The notes: generated from the letters alone by a model not told the origin. Positions 8,716 to 19,051 are shown, counted from the stretch's first letter. The stretch is DNA of 64,000 nucleotides from Winogradskyella helgolandensis (GCF_013404085.1 NZ_JABFHO010000001.1:3857501-3921500); one strand, 5' to 3'. Numbers and translations: made by a program.

Positions 8716-10050
8716 CTATTTAAGTGCTAAATCTTCTTGAAACTCAAAACGAACCAAGCCATCTTCATCAATCTTAGTTAATCTAACTTTCTCAAGTGTA
8801 TTTACTAATTCCGGATTCCAAGGTGCTTTTACTTTTACATAGTTTTCTGTAAACCCATGAATATAACCTTCTTTGTTATCGCTTTCAAACAACACCGTAC
8901 GATCTGTGTTTAATTGATTTTCATAAAAAGCCCGTCGTTTTTTAGCCGATAGCCCACGTAACATTTTACTGCGTTTAGCTCGTTTTGCTTTAGATACCAC
9001 GTTAGGCATTTCTGCAGCTTCTGTATTAGGGCGTTCTGAATATTGAAATACGTGTAAATATGAAATATCTAATACATTCAGAAAGTTATATGTTTCAAGA
9101 AAAACATCATCGGTTTCACCAGGAAAACCTACAATTACATCAACACCAATACAAGCATGTGGCATCACCTCTTTTATTTTAGAAACTCTGTCTACATACA
9201 ATTCTTTCATGTAGCGACGCTTCATCTTTTTTAAGATGTCATTACTTCCACTTTGTAATGGTATATGAAAATGAGGCACAAAAGCTCTAGAGTTTGAAAC
9301 TAAATCTATTGTTTCGTTCTTTAATAAATTGGGTTCAATTGAAGAAATTCTTAAACGCTCTATGCCTTCAACGTTATCTAACTCTTTAACTAAATCTAAA
9401 AACGTATGTTCGTGTTTTTTATTCCCGAACTCACCTTTTCCGTAGTCTCCAATATTAACTCCTGTTAAAACGATTTCCTTAATACCTTGTTCTGAAATTT
9501 CTTTGGCATTCTTCAAAACATTAGTCATAGTATCGCTTCGCGAAATCCCTCTAGCCAATGGTATCGTACAATAAGTACACTTATAATCACAACCATCTTG
9601 AACTTTTAGAAAAGCTCTGGTTCTATCACCAATAGAATAACTACCAACGTAGAAATCAGCTTCTTCTATTTCACAAGAATGCACTTCACCAAAATCATTT
9701 TTAGTAAGATCGTTTAAGTAATCGGTAATTTTGAATTTCTCTGTGGCACCCAGCACCAAATCCACACCATTGATATCCGCTAATTCTTCTGGTTTTAGTT
9801 GCGCATAACACCCAATAGCAGCAACAAAAGCTTCTGGATTGCTTTTTTGCGCTTGCTTAACAATGGTTTTAAAACGCTTGTCTGCATTTTCGGTAACCGA
9901 GCAGGTATTTATCACATAAATATCAGCCGATTCTTTAAAATCTACACGATCAAATCCTTCATCTTTAAAACTTCTAGCAATTGTAGAGGTTTCAGAAAAA
10001 TTAAGTTTACAACCTAGTGTATAAAATGCGACTTTTTTTGTTGGATTCAT
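8716..10050 (-). CDS. mtaB: tRNA t6A37 methylthiotransferase MtaB
   Basis: The 444-residue radical-SAM enzyme converts t6A to ms2t6A at position 37 of tRNAs reading ANN codons. The N-terminal MTTase domain holds cluster cysteines C14, C50 and C81. The radical-SAM CxxxCxxC is C154-C158-C161 in DGCDYKCTYC. A TRAM-like C-terminal part follows. The opening VAFYTLGCKLNFSET distinguishes MtaB from MiaB and RimO. The gene is transcribed divergently from the peptide-binding lipoprotein gene. Confidence 0.95.
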   Translation of the reverse strand: MNPTKKVAFYTLGCKLNFSETSTIARSFKDEGFDRVDFKESADIYVINTCSVTENADKRFKTIVKQAQKSNPEAFVAAIGCYAQLKPEELADINGVDLVLGATEKFKITDYLNDLTKNDFGEVHSCEIEEADFYVGSYSIGDRTRAFLKVQDGCDYKCTYCTIPLARGISRSDTMTNVLKNAKEISEQGIKEIVLTGVNIGDYGKGEFGNKKHEHTFLDLVKELDNVEGIERLRISSIEPNLLKNETIDLVSNSRAFVPHFHIPLQSGSNDILKKMKRRYMKELYVDRVSKIKEVMPHACIGVDVIVGFPGETDDVFLETYNFLNVLDISYLHVFQYSERPNTEAAEMPNVVSKAKRAKRSKMLRGLSAKKRRAFYENQLNTDRTVLFESDNKEGYIHGFTENYVKVKAPWNPELVNTLEKVRLTKIDEDGLVRFEFQEDLALK

Positions 10051-10095
10051 TCTTGTACTTTTACCAAGTTGGCAAATTTACAACATATAAGTTAT

Positions 10096-11745
10096 ATGCT
10101 AAAACTCACACCATCCTTATTCAATAGATTACTTTTTGGAGCATTCGTTTTCATGGTATTTTCTTGCACCACAAGTCAAAGTGAACCATTAGACCATCTC
10201 GTTTTTAGATACAATGAGCATAAAAACATAGGTTCGTTAGATCCTGCTTTTTCTAAGGATTTAGCAGACATTTGGGCAACACATCAATTATTTAATGGTT
10301 TGGTGCAAATGGATGACCAACTCAATGTAAAACCCTGTATTGCTAAGAATTGGACAATTTCGGACAGTGCAAAAACCTATACATTTACGCTTAGAGATGA
10401 TGTGTTTTTTCATAAACATGAATTATTCAATCCTTCACCTTCGCTCGGCAACCAAGATTCCACACGACATGTTACAGCTTCAGATTTTGAATATAGCTTT
10501 AATAGATTAAAAGATAAAGCTATCGCTTCTCCAGGAAGTTGGGTTTTAAATAAGGTCGAAAATTTTTCGGCTATAAACGATTCTACGTTTCAAATTAAAC
10601 TGAAACAAGCTTTCCCTGCATATTTAGGTTTATTAACCATGAAATATTGTTCTGTGGTTCCTAAAGAAATTGTAGAACATTATGGTAATGATTTTAGATC
10701 ACATCCTATAGGTACAGGTCCTTTTAAATTTAAACGATGGGAAGAAAACTTAAAATTGGTTTTTAGACGAAACAATACTTATTTTGAAACGGATTCAACA
10801 AACCAACAATTACCTTATCTTGAAGCTGTTGCCATAACCTTTTTACCAGATAAGCAAAGTGAATTTCTACAATTTGCACAAGGAAATATTGATTTTGTTT
10901 CTGGCTTAGACGGTTCCTATAAAGATGAAATTTTAACCACAGTTGGACAATTAAAACCGAACTATGCAAATAATGTAAAAATGATTCGTGGACCATATCT
11001 CAACACGGAGTATTTAGCATTTTACATGGAAACTAAGGCAAATACCATTCAATCTTTAAAACTGAGAAAAGCAATTAACGTAGGTTTTGACCGTGATAAA
11101 ATGATGACATATTTGAGAAATGGAATCGGTATTCCTGCAAACGGTGGTTTTATTCCTAAAGGTTTACCAGGTTATGATGCTACAATTGGTTATAACTATA
11201 ATCCTGAATTAGCTAAACAATTAGTATCAGAATTTAAAGCGGAAACAGGCATTAAAAACCCAGAGATCACACTAACCACGACAAGTAATTATTTAAGCTT
11301 TTGCGAATTTATTCAACGTGAGCTTCAAAAGACAGGCTTATTGGTGAAGGTTGATGTGATTCCTCCTTCTAGCTTAAAAGATGCCAAAGCCAATGGACAA
11401 GTCGATTTTTTTAGAGCCAGTTGGATAGCCGATTATCCTGATGCTGAAAACTATTTATCATTATACTACAGCAAAAATTTTGCTCCAAATGGTCCAAATT
11501 ATACACATTTTAAAAATGCTGAATTTGATACAATGTATGAAGCAGCCTATTTAGAAACGAATTATGAAAAACGAATAGAACTCTATACTAAAATGGATTC
11601 TCTAATTATGGCTTCTGCGCCAATAGTCCCTATGTTTTATGATGAAGTCGTTAGGTTTACTCGCAAAAATGTGACTGGATTAGGAATTAATGCTACTAAT
11701 TTACTAGAACTAAAATCGGTTAAAAAATCTGAACTTAAAAATTAA
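10096..11745 (+). CDS. Oligopeptide-type ABC transporter substrate-binding lipoprotein (SBP family 5)
   Basis: From the ATG at 10096 the protein is 549 residues, with a lipoprotein signal ending VFSC. The mature protein matches SBP_bac_5: GSLDPAFSKDLADIWATHQLFNGL, then PIGTGPFKF and YFETDSTNQQLPYLEAV. An upstream TTG frame adds nine residues and spoils the signal peptide. No permease or ATPase gene is nearby, so it is an orphan binding protein or pairs with a transporter elsewhere. The family binds peptides, nickel or other small solutes; the ligand here is unknown. Confidence 0.9.
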   Translation: MLKLTPSLFNRLLFGAFVFMVFSCTTSQSEPLDHLVFRYNEHKNIGSLDPAFSKDLADIWATHQLFNGLVQMDDQLNVKPCIAKNWTISDSAKTYTFTLRDDVFFHKHELFNPSPSLGNQDSTRHVTASDFEYSFNRLKDKAIASPGSWVLNKVENFSAINDSTFQIKLKQAFPAYLGLLTMKYCSVVPKEIVEHYGNDFRSHPIGTGPFKFKRWEENLKLVFRRNNTYFETDSTNQQLPYLEAVAITFLPDKQSEFLQFAQGNIDFVSGLDGSYKDEILTTVGQLKPNYANNVKMIRGPYLNTEYLAFYMETKANTIQSLKLRKAINVGFDRDKMMTYLRNGIGIPANGGFIPKGLPGYDATIGYNYNPELAKQLVSEFKAETGIKNPEITLTTTSNYLSFCEFIQRELQKTGLLVKVDVIPPSSLKDAKANGQVDFFRASWIADYPDAENYLSLYYSKNFAPNGPNYTHFKNAEFDTMYEAAYLETNYEKRIELYTKMDSLIMASAPIVPMFYDEVVRFTRKNVTGLGINATNLLELKSVKKSELKN

Positions 11746-11786
11746 AATGACTTTGGCGTCATTGAAAATTCGCATTTAAGTCGCTT

Positions 11787-12962
11787 TTAATTTTTACGAT
11801 ACTGACTTGTTTCTTCAAAAACATGAGTCAATATTGCCTTATCCATTTCTGTAAATTCCTCTTTGCGTCGTTCCATTACCACTTCTGCAACTTCAAACGC
11901 TTTCTCAGTTTTATAAGTTACAAAACCTTTACTCCCTCCCCAAGAAAAACTTGGCACAAAGTTTCTAGGAAAACCACTTCCAAAGATATTAGCGCTCACT
12001 CCTACAACAGTGCCTGTGTTAAACATGGTATTAATGCCACACTTACTATGATCTCCCATCATTAACCCACAAAATTGTAAACCTGTTCTAGCAAAGCCTT
12101 CGGTTTGGTAATCCCAAAGTCTCACTTCTGCATAATTATTTTTTAAATTACTTGTATTGGTATCTGCTCCTAAATTACACCATTCACCCAAAACAGAATT
12201 TCCCAAAAAGCCATCGTGTCCTTTATTAGAGAATCCGAAAATCACAGAATTACTGACTTCACCTCCAACTTTACTATGTGGTCCTACTGTTGTTGGCCCA
12301 TAAATCTTACTAGCCATTTTCAACGTTGCATTATTACATAACGCAAAAGGCCCTCTTACAATAGATCCCTCCATCACTTCTGCATCTCTACCAATATAAA
12401 TTGGTCCTGAACTCGCATTTAAGGTTGCAAAATTTAAAGTTGCTCCTTGTTCTATAAAAATGTTTTCAGGATTAATCGTATTTATAGTTGCAGGTATTGG
12501 TTGAGAATGTCTATCCTTTGTGATTAAATTAAAATCCTCAAGGATTGCTTCTCCATTTAAAGCAAAAATATCCCAAGTATGTTCAATCTTCAAAAGTTCA
12601 CCTTCAAACTCTATAGCCTCAAAGGTTGAAAAATCATTAACCTCTTCACCTTCTTTAACAAAAAATGCAATAACATCTTCACCTTTAAATAAAGCTTGAT
12701 TATGACTTAAATTTTTCACAATCGCTACAACTTCCATATTAGGTAAAAAAGAAGCATTAATCATAATGTTATTTTCCATTTCTACCATCGGAAACTTATC
12801 TGCTAAGTAATCTTCGGTAACCGTTGTTGTGGTATATTCAATATACGATTCCCATTTTTGTCTAATGGTTAAAATACCTACTCTAAGGTCTGCAACAGGT
12901 CTAGTAAATGTAAATGGCAAAAGATTATTGCGATACGGACCGTCAAATAATATGTAGTTCAT
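11787..12962 (-). CDS. GlmU-like putative sugar nucleotidyltransferase
   Basis: The 391-residue protein starts MNYILFDGPYRNNLLPFTFTRPV, the signature of the Bacteroidetes GlmU-family proteins. The N-terminal half lies where the nucleotidyltransferase domain sits, but the classical GxGTRM loop is not present. The C-terminal half (from about residue 170) is a left-handed beta-helix with hexapeptide repeats (IYIGRDAEVMEGSIVRGPF, KIYGPTTVGPHSKVGG). It lies upstream of and on the same strand as nothing but itself; rpmE follows on the 5' side with its own terminator between them. A sugar-1-phosphate transferase role is inferred, not shown. Confidence 0.8.
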   Translation of the reverse strand: MNYILFDGPYRNNLLPFTFTRPVADLRVGILTIRQKWESYIEYTTTTVTEDYLADKFPMVEMENNIMINASFLPNMEVVAIVKNLSHNQALFKGEDVIAFFVKEGEEVNDFSTFEAIEFEGELLKIEHTWDIFALNGEAILEDFNLITKDRHSQPIPATINTINPENIFIEQGATLNFATLNASSGPIYIGRDAEVMEGSIVRGPFALCNNATLKMASKIYGPTTVGPHSKVGGEVSNSVIFGFSNKGHDGFLGNSVLGEWCNLGADTNTSNLKNNYAEVRLWDYQTEGFARTGLQFCGLMMGDHSKCGINTMFNTGTVVGVSANIFGSGFPRNFVPSFSWGGSKGFVTYKTEKAFEVAEVVMERRKEEFTEMDKAILTHVFEETSQYRKN

Positions 12963-13056
12963 TGTGAGATTTTGAGTTATAAATTGACATCTAGAAGATT
13001 AACGCTCATAAATTCAACTTAGTTATAATATCAAAAATAACGTAATTGCTGAAAAT

Positions 13057-13084
13057 AAAAAAGCCTTTCTGATAACAGAAAGGC
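13057..13084 (-). terminator. Terminator of rpmE
   Basis: GCCTTTCTG (13063-13071) and CAGAAAGGC (13076-13084) form a 9-bp stem with loop ATAA. On the minus strand it is followed by a T-rich run. Confidence 0.85.
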
Positions 13085-13108
13085 TTTTTATGTATTGGTA
13101 GGCGAAGC

Positions 13109-13363
13109 TTATTTTTTAAACTTAGCGTATTTGTTTTTGAACTTGTCAATACGACCAGCTGTATCTACTAATTTAGATTTACCTGTATAGAAAGGATGAG
13201 ATGTTCTTGAAATCTCCAATTTTACTAATGGATATTCAGTACCATCTACATCGATAGTCTCACTTGTATCTGCTGTAGACTTAGTTAAATATACCTCTTC
13301 ATTAGACATATCTTTAAACGCTACTACTCTATAATTTTCTGGATGTATTCCTGCTTTCATCAC
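13109..13363 (-). CDS. rpmE2: 50S ribosomal protein L31 type B
   Basis: The 84-residue protein ([42 protein letters not shown]) is the type B, zinc-independent form of L31, recognised by the absence of the CxxC motifs of type A. Two adjacent Met codons open the frame, so the start could be 13363 or 13360. It has its own consensus promoter and terminator. Type B L31 commonly serves under zinc limitation in other bacteria; here it looks like a housekeeping copy. Confidence 0.96.
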   Translation of the reverse strand: MMKAGIHPENYRVVAFKDMSNEEVYLTKSTADTSETIDVDGTEYPLVKLEISRTSHPFYTGKSKLVDTAGRIDKFKNKYAKFKK

Positions 13364-13397
13364 TAAATGCTTTAAATGTATTCGATTTTTCGAGGTG

Positions 13398-13427
13398 CAA
13401 ATTTAACCAATTTTTATAAATCTACAA
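13398..13427 (-). promoter_or_regulatory. Promoter of rpmE (TTG-N19-TAAATTTG)
   Basis: On the minus strand TTG (13425-13427) precedes TAAATTTG (13405-13398) by 19 nt, the same layout as the rpmH promoter, about 35 nt before the start codon. Confidence 0.8.
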
Positions 13428-13471
13428 TGTTTTTGACAAATTTTATTAAGTAAAAGTATGTAACAATTATG

Positions 13472-13479
13472 TAACTTTG
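13472..13479 (+). promoter_or_regulatory. Promoter -7 element for the DUF4199 gene
   Basis: TAACTTTG matches TAnnTTTG and lies about 40 nt before the ATG at 13521. Confidence 0.6.
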
Positions 13480-13520
13480 ACTACTAACTAGATAATTAAC
13501 CAAAAAAACGTCCAATTATT

Positions 13521-14033
13521 ATGGAAAACGACAAACCTTCTGTTAAACAAATCGCTTACAATTACGGACTTTACTTAGCACTTATTTCTATAGCAGTACT
13601 TATAATTTTATATGCCTTAAATATAGAGAGTCATTGGATAGCTAGTGTAATAAGTACAGCTGCTACAATTGCAATTTACTATTTTGGAATTAACGCTTAC
13701 AAAAAATTAAACTCTAATTTGTTAAGCATAAGAGATGGTTTAAAGGCAGGAATGGGCATTGCTTTAATCGGTGGAATAATTTCTGCTTTTTACGCTGCGA
13801 TACACTACACTTATATTATGCCTGAATTTTTATCAGGAAAAAAAGATGAAGCAATTGCAGAAATGATGTCTCAAAATCCAAACATGCAAGGAGAACAATT
13901 AGATACGGCAATGAATTTTATAGATATTACAGCCTCTACTTTTTTCATCTCAACAATGATGCTTCTCGGAAGTTTATTTTTTGGGTTTATTGTTTCCCTT
14001 ATAATATCTGCTATTTTGAAAAAGGATCGTTAG
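13521..14033 (+). CDS. DUF4199 family membrane protein
   Basis: The 170-residue protein has four predicted membrane helices, at about 16-32, 38-56, 76-97 and 139-165. It has the DUF4199 layout, including the conserved-looking DGLKAGMGIALIGGIISAFY segment and a polar loop rich in Met and Asn before the last helix. No enzyme motif is seen. It sits directly before a dolichol-phosphate-mannose-synthase-like glycosyltransferase on the same strand, which suggests a shared role in lipid-linked sugar handling, but that is only inference from position. Confidence 0.85.
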   Translation: MENDKPSVKQIAYNYGLYLALISIAVLIILYALNIESHWIASVISTAATIAIYYFGINAYKKLNSNLLSIRDGLKAGMGIALIGGIISAFYAAIHYTYIMPEFLSGKKDEAIAEMMSQNPNMQGEQLDTAMNFIDITASTFFISTMMLLGSLFFGFIVSLIISAILKKDR

Positions 14034-14052
14034 TATCCTTAAATAATTTCTT

Positions 14053-14060
14053 TATTTTTG
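14053..14060 (+). promoter_or_regulatory. Promoter -7 element for the glycosyltransferase gene
   Basis: TATTTTTG matches TAnnTTTG, 26 nt before the ATG at 14087. Confidence 0.5.
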
Positions 14061-14086
14061 AAGAGTAGAAATTAGACTTAAACTAT

Positions 14087-15040
14087 ATGGATATATCAGT
14101 AGTAATTCCACTACTTAACGAAGAGGAATCTTTAAAAGAATTACACGATTGGATAGTATCAGTAATGCTATCAAATCAATATTCTTATGAAATTCTTTTT
14201 ATAGACGATGGTAGTACTGATAAATCGTGGCAAATTATTTCTGAACTTGGAGAAATTAATCCTAATGTAAAAGGCATTAAATTCCTTAAGAATTTTGGGA
14301 AATCACAGGCCTTACATGCTGGTTTCGCTAAAGCGAAAGGAAATGTGGTTATTACCATGGATGCCGATTTACAAGATAATCCTGAAGAAATCCCAGAACT
14401 CTTTAAAATGATTAAAACTGATGGTTTTGATCTAGTTTCAGGTTGGAAAAAGAAACGCTACGATTCATATTTCTCTAAAAATTTACCTTCAAAATTATTT
14501 AATTGGGCTGCAAGACGCACGTCTGGTGTTACCCTAAATGATTTTAACTGTGGCTTAAAAGCCTACAGTAATACCGTTGTTAAACATATTGATGTGTATG
14601 GAGAAATGCATCGCTACATTCCTGTACTAGCTAAAAACGCAGGTTTCACTAATATTGGTGAAAAAGTAGTACAACATCAAGCTCGTAAATATGGCCATAC
14701 TAAATTTGGAATGAATCGTTTTGTAAATGGTTTTTTAGACCTAATCACTATTTGGTTTATATCACACTTTGGTAAAAGACCAATGCATTTATTTGGGGCA
14801 CTTGGTGTTATTATGTTTTTTATTGGTTTTGCATTCGCCTCATATTTAGGCATTGATAAATTATTTTTAAATCCAACAGGACGTCTAATTACAGACCGAC
14901 CACAATTCTATATTGCTCTTTCAACTATGATTATTGGTTCACAATTGTTTATCGCAGGTTTTCTCGGAGAACTTGTGTTACGCTCTAACCGTCAACAACA
15001 ACGTTATTTTATAAAAGAACATTTGAATCTGCCACAATAA
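14087..15040 (+). CDS. Membrane-bound family 2 glycosyltransferase (DPM1/ArnC-like)
   Basis: The 317-residue protein has a GT2 domain starting DISVVIPLLNEEESLKELHDWI. The DDGSTD and MDADLQDNPEEIP motifs follow, the latter carrying the DxD metal site. Two C-terminal membrane helices lie at about 232-255 and 278-300. This arrangement matches enzymes that load a sugar onto polyprenyl phosphate. The acceptor and sugar cannot be read from the sequence. It follows the DUF4199 gene by about 50 bp and has its own promoter element. Confidence 0.9.
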   Translation: MDISVVIPLLNEEESLKELHDWIVSVMLSNQYSYEILFIDDGSTDKSWQIISELGEINPNVKGIKFLKNFGKSQALHAGFAKAKGNVVITMDADLQDNPEEIPELFKMIKTDGFDLVSGWKKKRYDSYFSKNLPSKLFNWAARRTSGVTLNDFNCGLKAYSNTVVKHIDVYGEMHRYIPVLAKNAGFTNIGEKVVQHQARKYGHTKFGMNRFVNGFLDLITIWFISHFGKRPMHLFGALGVIMFFIGFAFASYLGIDKLFLNPTGRLITDRPQFYIALSTMIIGSQLFIAGFLGELVLRSNRQQQRYFIKEHLNLPQ

Positions 15041-15085
15041 GACAATTTTGTTTCACAACAAGACATATTAAAATATTGAATTGTT

Positions 15086-15093
15086 TATTTTTG
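15086..15093 (+). promoter_or_regulatory. Promoter -7 element for the phospho-sugar mutase gene
   Basis: TATTTTTG matches TAnnTTTG and lies 20 nt before the ATG at 15114. A TTG-started frame at 15081 overlaps it and is therefore unlikely to be translated. Confidence 0.55.
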
Positions 15094-15113
15094 TTAATAA
15101 ATCCATTATATCC

Positions 15114-16844
15114 ATGATACACATTAAACCAGAAATTTTAGAACGCGTAAATTCTTGGCTAACACCAACTTTTGATGACAATTCTCAAAAAGAAATAAAG
15201 CAGATGATTGCCTCTAACCCAAAAGAATTAGAAGAAAGCTTTTATAAAGATCTTGAATTTGGAACTGGTGGTATGCGAGGTATTATGGGACTAGGAACCA
15301 ACCGAATTAACAAATACACTTTAGGAAAAAACACACAAGGCTTAAGTAATTATTTAAAGCAATCGTTTCCTAACGAAGATATTAAAGTAGCTATTGCCTA
15401 CGATTGTAGACATAATAGTAAAACGTTTGGAAAGCTCGTTGCTGATGTATTTTCTGCCAATGGTATTAAAGTCTTTTTGTTTGAGGATTTAAGACCAACA
15501 CCAGAATTATCATTTGCTTTAAAACATTTAAACTGCCATTGTGGTATCGTTTTAACAGCATCTCATAATCCACCAGAATACAATGGTTACAAAGTATATT
15601 GGCAAGATGGGGGGCAATTAGTACCACCACAAGATGCTGCTGTAATTGCAGAAATAAACCGTTTAGATTATTCTGAAATTAAATTTGAAACGAATTCAGA
15701 TTTAATTCAATATATAGGCAAAGATGTTGATGACGTTTTTATAGATGCTTCTGTAAAAAATGGCAGTTTTGATACTTCAAAAGAAGCTAAAGAAAATTTA
15801 AATATTGTATTTACGTCTCTTCACGGTACCTCTATCACAGCAATTCCAGAAACACTAAAGCGCGCAGGTTATACTAACGTTAATATTGTTGAAGAACAAC
15901 GTGTTCCTAATGGAGATTTTCCAACGGTAGTGTCTCCAAATCCTGAAGAACCAGAAGCTTTAAAAATGGCTATAGCACTTGCAGGAAAAGTTGATGGAGA
16001 TATTGTTATTGGTACAGATCCAGATTGCGATCGTTTGGGAGTTGTGGTGCGAAACTTAGAAAATGAATTGGTGATTCTTAACGGAAATCAAACGATGATT
16101 TTAATGACTAATTTTCTATTAAAACAATGGAAAAATGAAAATAAAATAAACGGAAACCAATTTATAGCCTCTACAATTGTATCTACTCCAATGATGTCTG
16201 TTTTGGGTGATTCTTATGACGTAGAGTGTAAAATTGGATTAACTGGTTTTAAATGGATTGCAAAAATGATTAAAGACTTCCCAACCATGGATTTTATTGG
16301 AGGAGGTGAAGAAAGTTTTGGATTTATGGTAGGTGACTTTGTTCGCGATAAAGATGCTGTAACTTCTACGCTATTAGCTATTGAAATTGCTGCACAAGCA
16401 AAAGAAAAAGGTAAAACTATATATCAAGAATTAATTGATCTATATGTTGAACATGGTTTCTTTAAAGAGCGCTTAGTGTCTATAACTAAAAAAGGAATTG
16501 AAGGAGCACAAGAAATTAAACAAATGATGATTGATGCTAGAGAAAATCCGCTAAAAGAAATCAACGGCGAAAAAGTAGTCTTAATTGAAGATTACCAATT
16601 ATCTATTTCTAAGAACCTTCAGACAAATGAAGAAACAACTATAGATATTCCAAAATCTAACGTATTAATTTACTACACTGAAAACGGAAGTAAAATTGCA
16701 CTTAGACCAAGTGGTACAGAGCCAAAAATAAAATTCTACATCAGCGTAAATACTGATCTTGACAATACGGCAGACTTTGCATCAAAGGAGCAGTTATTGA
16801 ATGATAGAATTAATGCGATTTTAGCAGACATGAATTTACAGTAG
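15114..16844 (+). CDS. Phospho-sugar mutase (phosphoglucomutase/phosphomannomutase family)
   Basis: The 576-residue protein from the ATG at 15114 has the alpha-D-phosphohexomutase layout. The catalytic phosphoserine S150 is in [14 protein letters not shown], the metal loop is [10 protein letters not shown], the sugar-binding loop is GGGEESFGF and the phosphate-binding loop is [12 protein letters not shown]. The length is that of the long (about 570-residue) PgcA-type mutases. It interconverts hexose 1- and 6-phosphates, feeding glycan precursors. The next gene begins directly after its stop codon, so the two are co-transcribed. Confidence 0.95.
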   Translation: MIHIKPEILERVNSWLTPTFDDNSQKEIKQMIASNPKELEESFYKDLEFGTGGMRGIMGLGTNRINKYTLGKNTQGLSNYLKQSFPNEDIKVAIAYDCRHNSKTFGKLVADVFSANGIKVFLFEDLRPTPELSFALKHLNCHCGIVLTASHNPPEYNGYKVYWQDGGQLVPPQDAAVIAEINRLDYSEIKFETNSDLIQYIGKDVDDVFIDASVKNGSFDTSKEAKENLNIVFTSLHGTSITAIPETLKRAGYTNVNIVEEQRVPNGDFPTVVSPNPEEPEALKMAIALAGKVDGDIVIGTDPDCDRLGVVVRNLENELVILNGNQTMILMTNFLLKQWKNENKINGNQFIASTIVSTPMMSVLGDSYDVECKIGLTGFKWIAKMIKDFPTMDFIGGGEESFGFMVGDFVRDKDAVTSTLLAIEIAAQAKEKGKTIYQELIDLYVEHGFFKERLVSITKKGIEGAQEIKQMMIDARENPLKEINGEKVVLIEDYQLSISKNLQTNEETTIDIPKSNVLIYYTENGSKIALRPSGTEPKIKFYISVNTDLDNTADFASKEQLLNDRINAILADMNLQ

Positions 16845-18671
16845 ATGAATTACATAAAAAAACTCATACCTTTTGCTTTACCATACAAAAGGTATGCGTA
16901 TTTAAATATTTTCTTTAATATTTTATATGCCCTTTTTAGCACACTTTCATTTATAGCTTTAATACCTGTATTTAAAGTTATTTTTAGTGATCAACGTGTT
17001 ATAAAAGATAAACCTGTTTGGCAAGGTTGGTTAGAATTACAGAGTTACGGTGAAGACTACCTTAACTATTTTATGGTTGATACTATTGAAAAACACGGTG
17101 ACTTTAAAGTGTTGATGATGATGGTAGGAGTCATAATTAGTATGTTCTTACTTAAAAATATTTCTAATTATCTCGCTATGTATTTCATTACGTTTTTACG
17201 AAATGGAGTTTTAAAAGATATACGTAATAAACTATATGACAAGATAATAACACTGCCATTGGCATTTTACTCGGAAAAATCTAAAGGTGACACTATATCT
17301 AGAGTTAGTGCAGATGTTAATGAGGTAAGAAACTCATTTCTTGCTATACTAGAAATGATAGTAAGAGAACCACTTACTATTTTATTTTCATTAGTTTCAA
17401 TGCTTATTCTTAGTCCTAAGCTAACGTTATTTGTTCTGGTATTTATTCCTATATCAGGTTTTATTATTTCTAAAATTGGTAAATCTTTAAAGAAAGGTTC
17501 ATTAAAAGTTCAAAAAGAACAAGGAGTCTTTCTATCCGTTTTAGAAGAGACTATGGGAGGTTTAAGAATTATCAAAGCCTTTAACGTAGAAAAAATGTTT
17601 GCTGGTAAATTTGAAGATAGTAATGACAGGTACTATAAATATTCTAACAAATTACTAAACAGACAAAATTTAGCCTCTCCATTAAGTGAATTATTGGGTA
17701 TTATTGTTATTGGAGTGCTACTCGTTTATGGTGGATACCTCGTTTTTGTAGATAAAACCATGGACGCTAGTTTCTTTGTTGGGTATATTACATTAGCCTA
17801 TAATATTCTTACACCTGCAAAAGCAATTGCAAAAGCTAGCTATAGTGTAAAACGTGGTGATGGTGCCGCTAATAGAATTCTTGAGTTCTTAGAGACAGAG
17901 AATAACATCGTAGAAATTGAAAACCCAATAGAAAAGCAAACTTTTGAAACCGAAATTACGCTCAATAATATTTCATTTAAATATGAAAATCACTACGTTT
18001 TAAAGAACTTCAGCTTAACAATCCCAAAAGGAAAATCTATAGCACTTGTTGGGCAATCTGGAAGTGGAAAAAGTACTATCGCTAATCTCGTCACTCGTTT
18101 TTACGATGTAAATGAAGGTAATATCTCTATTGATGGTGAAAATATTAAGAATCTGTCTAAAAAATCTTTAAGAGGATTCTTAGGCTTAGTTAATCAGGAT
18201 TCTATATTGTTTAATGATACGGTTGCTAATAATTTAAGAGTAGGAAAAGAAGACGCTAGCGATGATGAAATTATAGAAGCTTTAAAAATTGCGAATGCTT
18301 GGGAATTTGTTAAAGACTTACCACAAGGTATACACACTAACATTGGAGATTCTGGTGGTAAAATTTCTGGTGGACAAAAACAACGTATAAACATTGCAAG
18401 AGCTGTACTTAAGAATTCTCCAATAATGATTCTAGATGAAGCTACCTCAGCTTTAGATACTGAAAGCGAACGTTTAGTGCAAGATGCATTAGAAAAAATG
18501 ATGAAAAACAGAACTTCTATTGTTATTGCACATAGACTTTCTACGATTCAAAATGCAGATTCAATAGTGGTAATGCAAAAAGGAGAAATTGCTGAACAAG
18601 GTACACATGCAGAATTGATTGCTAAAAACGGTGTTTACAAGAAGCTTGTTGATATGCAAAGCTTTGAGTAA
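16845..18671 (+). CDS. ABC transporter, fused permease and ATPase (MsbA-like exporter)
   Basis: The 608-residue half-transporter has an N-terminal exporter-type transmembrane domain of six helices (about residues 15-330). A nucleotide-binding domain follows, with Walker A GQSGSGKST near residue 402, signature SGGQKQR, Walker B IMILDEATSALD and the switch His in IVIAHRLST. It would act as a homodimer exporting lipids or another hydrophobic compound. The start codon abuts the mutase stop, implying translational coupling. Assignment as the lipid A flippase is possible but not proven. Confidence 0.93.
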   Translation: MNYIKKLIPFALPYKRYAYLNIFFNILYALFSTLSFIALIPVFKVIFSDQRVIKDKPVWQGWLELQSYGEDYLNYFMVDTIEKHGDFKVLMMMVGVIISMFLLKNISNYLAMYFITFLRNGVLKDIRNKLYDKIITLPLAFYSEKSKGDTISRVSADVNEVRNSFLAILEMIVREPLTILFSLVSMLILSPKLTLFVLVFIPISGFIISKIGKSLKKGSLKVQKEQGVFLSVLEETMGGLRIIKAFNVEKMFAGKFEDSNDRYYKYSNKLLNRQNLASPLSELLGIIVIGVLLVYGGYLVFVDKTMDASFFVGYITLAYNILTPAKAIAKASYSVKRGDGAANRILEFLETENNIVEIENPIEKQTFETEITLNNISFKYENHYVLKNFSLTIPKGKSIALVGQSGSGKSTIANLVTRFYDVNEGNISIDGENIKNLSKKSLRGFLGLVNQDSILFNDTVANNLRVGKEDASDDEIIEALKIANAWEFVKDLPQGIHTNIGDSGGKISGGQKQRINIARAVLKNSPIMILDEATSALDTESERLVQDALEKMMKNRTSIVIAHRLSTIQNADSIVVMQKGEIAEQGTHAELIAKNGVYKKLVDMQSFE

Positions 18672-19051
18672 ACTTTGACTTTTTGTAGTTAAAAAACACG
18701 GTTTGCCTCCATCTAAACGGTAGCCAACGTGGTGACTTAATTTCCAAATCCATCAACTATCTAATTCTTACAAACAAAAAAAAAGGATATATAATTAAAT
18801 ACATCCTTTATAACATATGCCATCAGAATTGGGGAACTGATAACGTTTAATAGGTTAAGCTTAAACAAACATAGCGCAAATAAAACTCGAAAACAAGAAA
18901 ATATCGCATTTTATCGCTTATTTACGTATTTAATCGATTATTTCGTATTTAAAACACTGATTATCAACCTCAATAAAGCACAATAAATTTTATCAAAAAA
19001 ACCGATTAAACTTTTAGTATTTTACGGAGTCTTAATAACAAATAGTAGCAA
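18672..19051. other. Intergenic region between the exporter and the ECF-A module
   Basis: This 380-bp AT-rich gap has no convincing coding frame on either strand. A short stem (AAAGGAT / ATCCTTT, 18782-18788 and 18803-18809) next to a long A run may be a weak terminator. The right end carries the ECF-A promoter signature at 19004-19034. Confidence 0.6.
19004..19034 (+). promoter_or_regulatory. ECF-A promoter signature 1 (GATTAAAC-N17-GTCTTA)
   Basis: GATTAAAC at 19004-19011 and GTCTTA at 19029-19034 are separated by 17 nt, and 17 nt separate the latter from the sigma start at 19052. The same two words with the same spacing recur at 19589-19619 in front of the next gene. GTCTTA resembles the GTC-type -10 of ECF promoters. 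Confidence 0.65.

Noticed and set aside
18710..18717. CATCTAAA on the plus strand after the exporter gene, like the -10 word of the ECF-B signature
   Set aside because: There is no CAAG word 16 nt upstream and no gene starts within the usual distance, so it is taken as chance.
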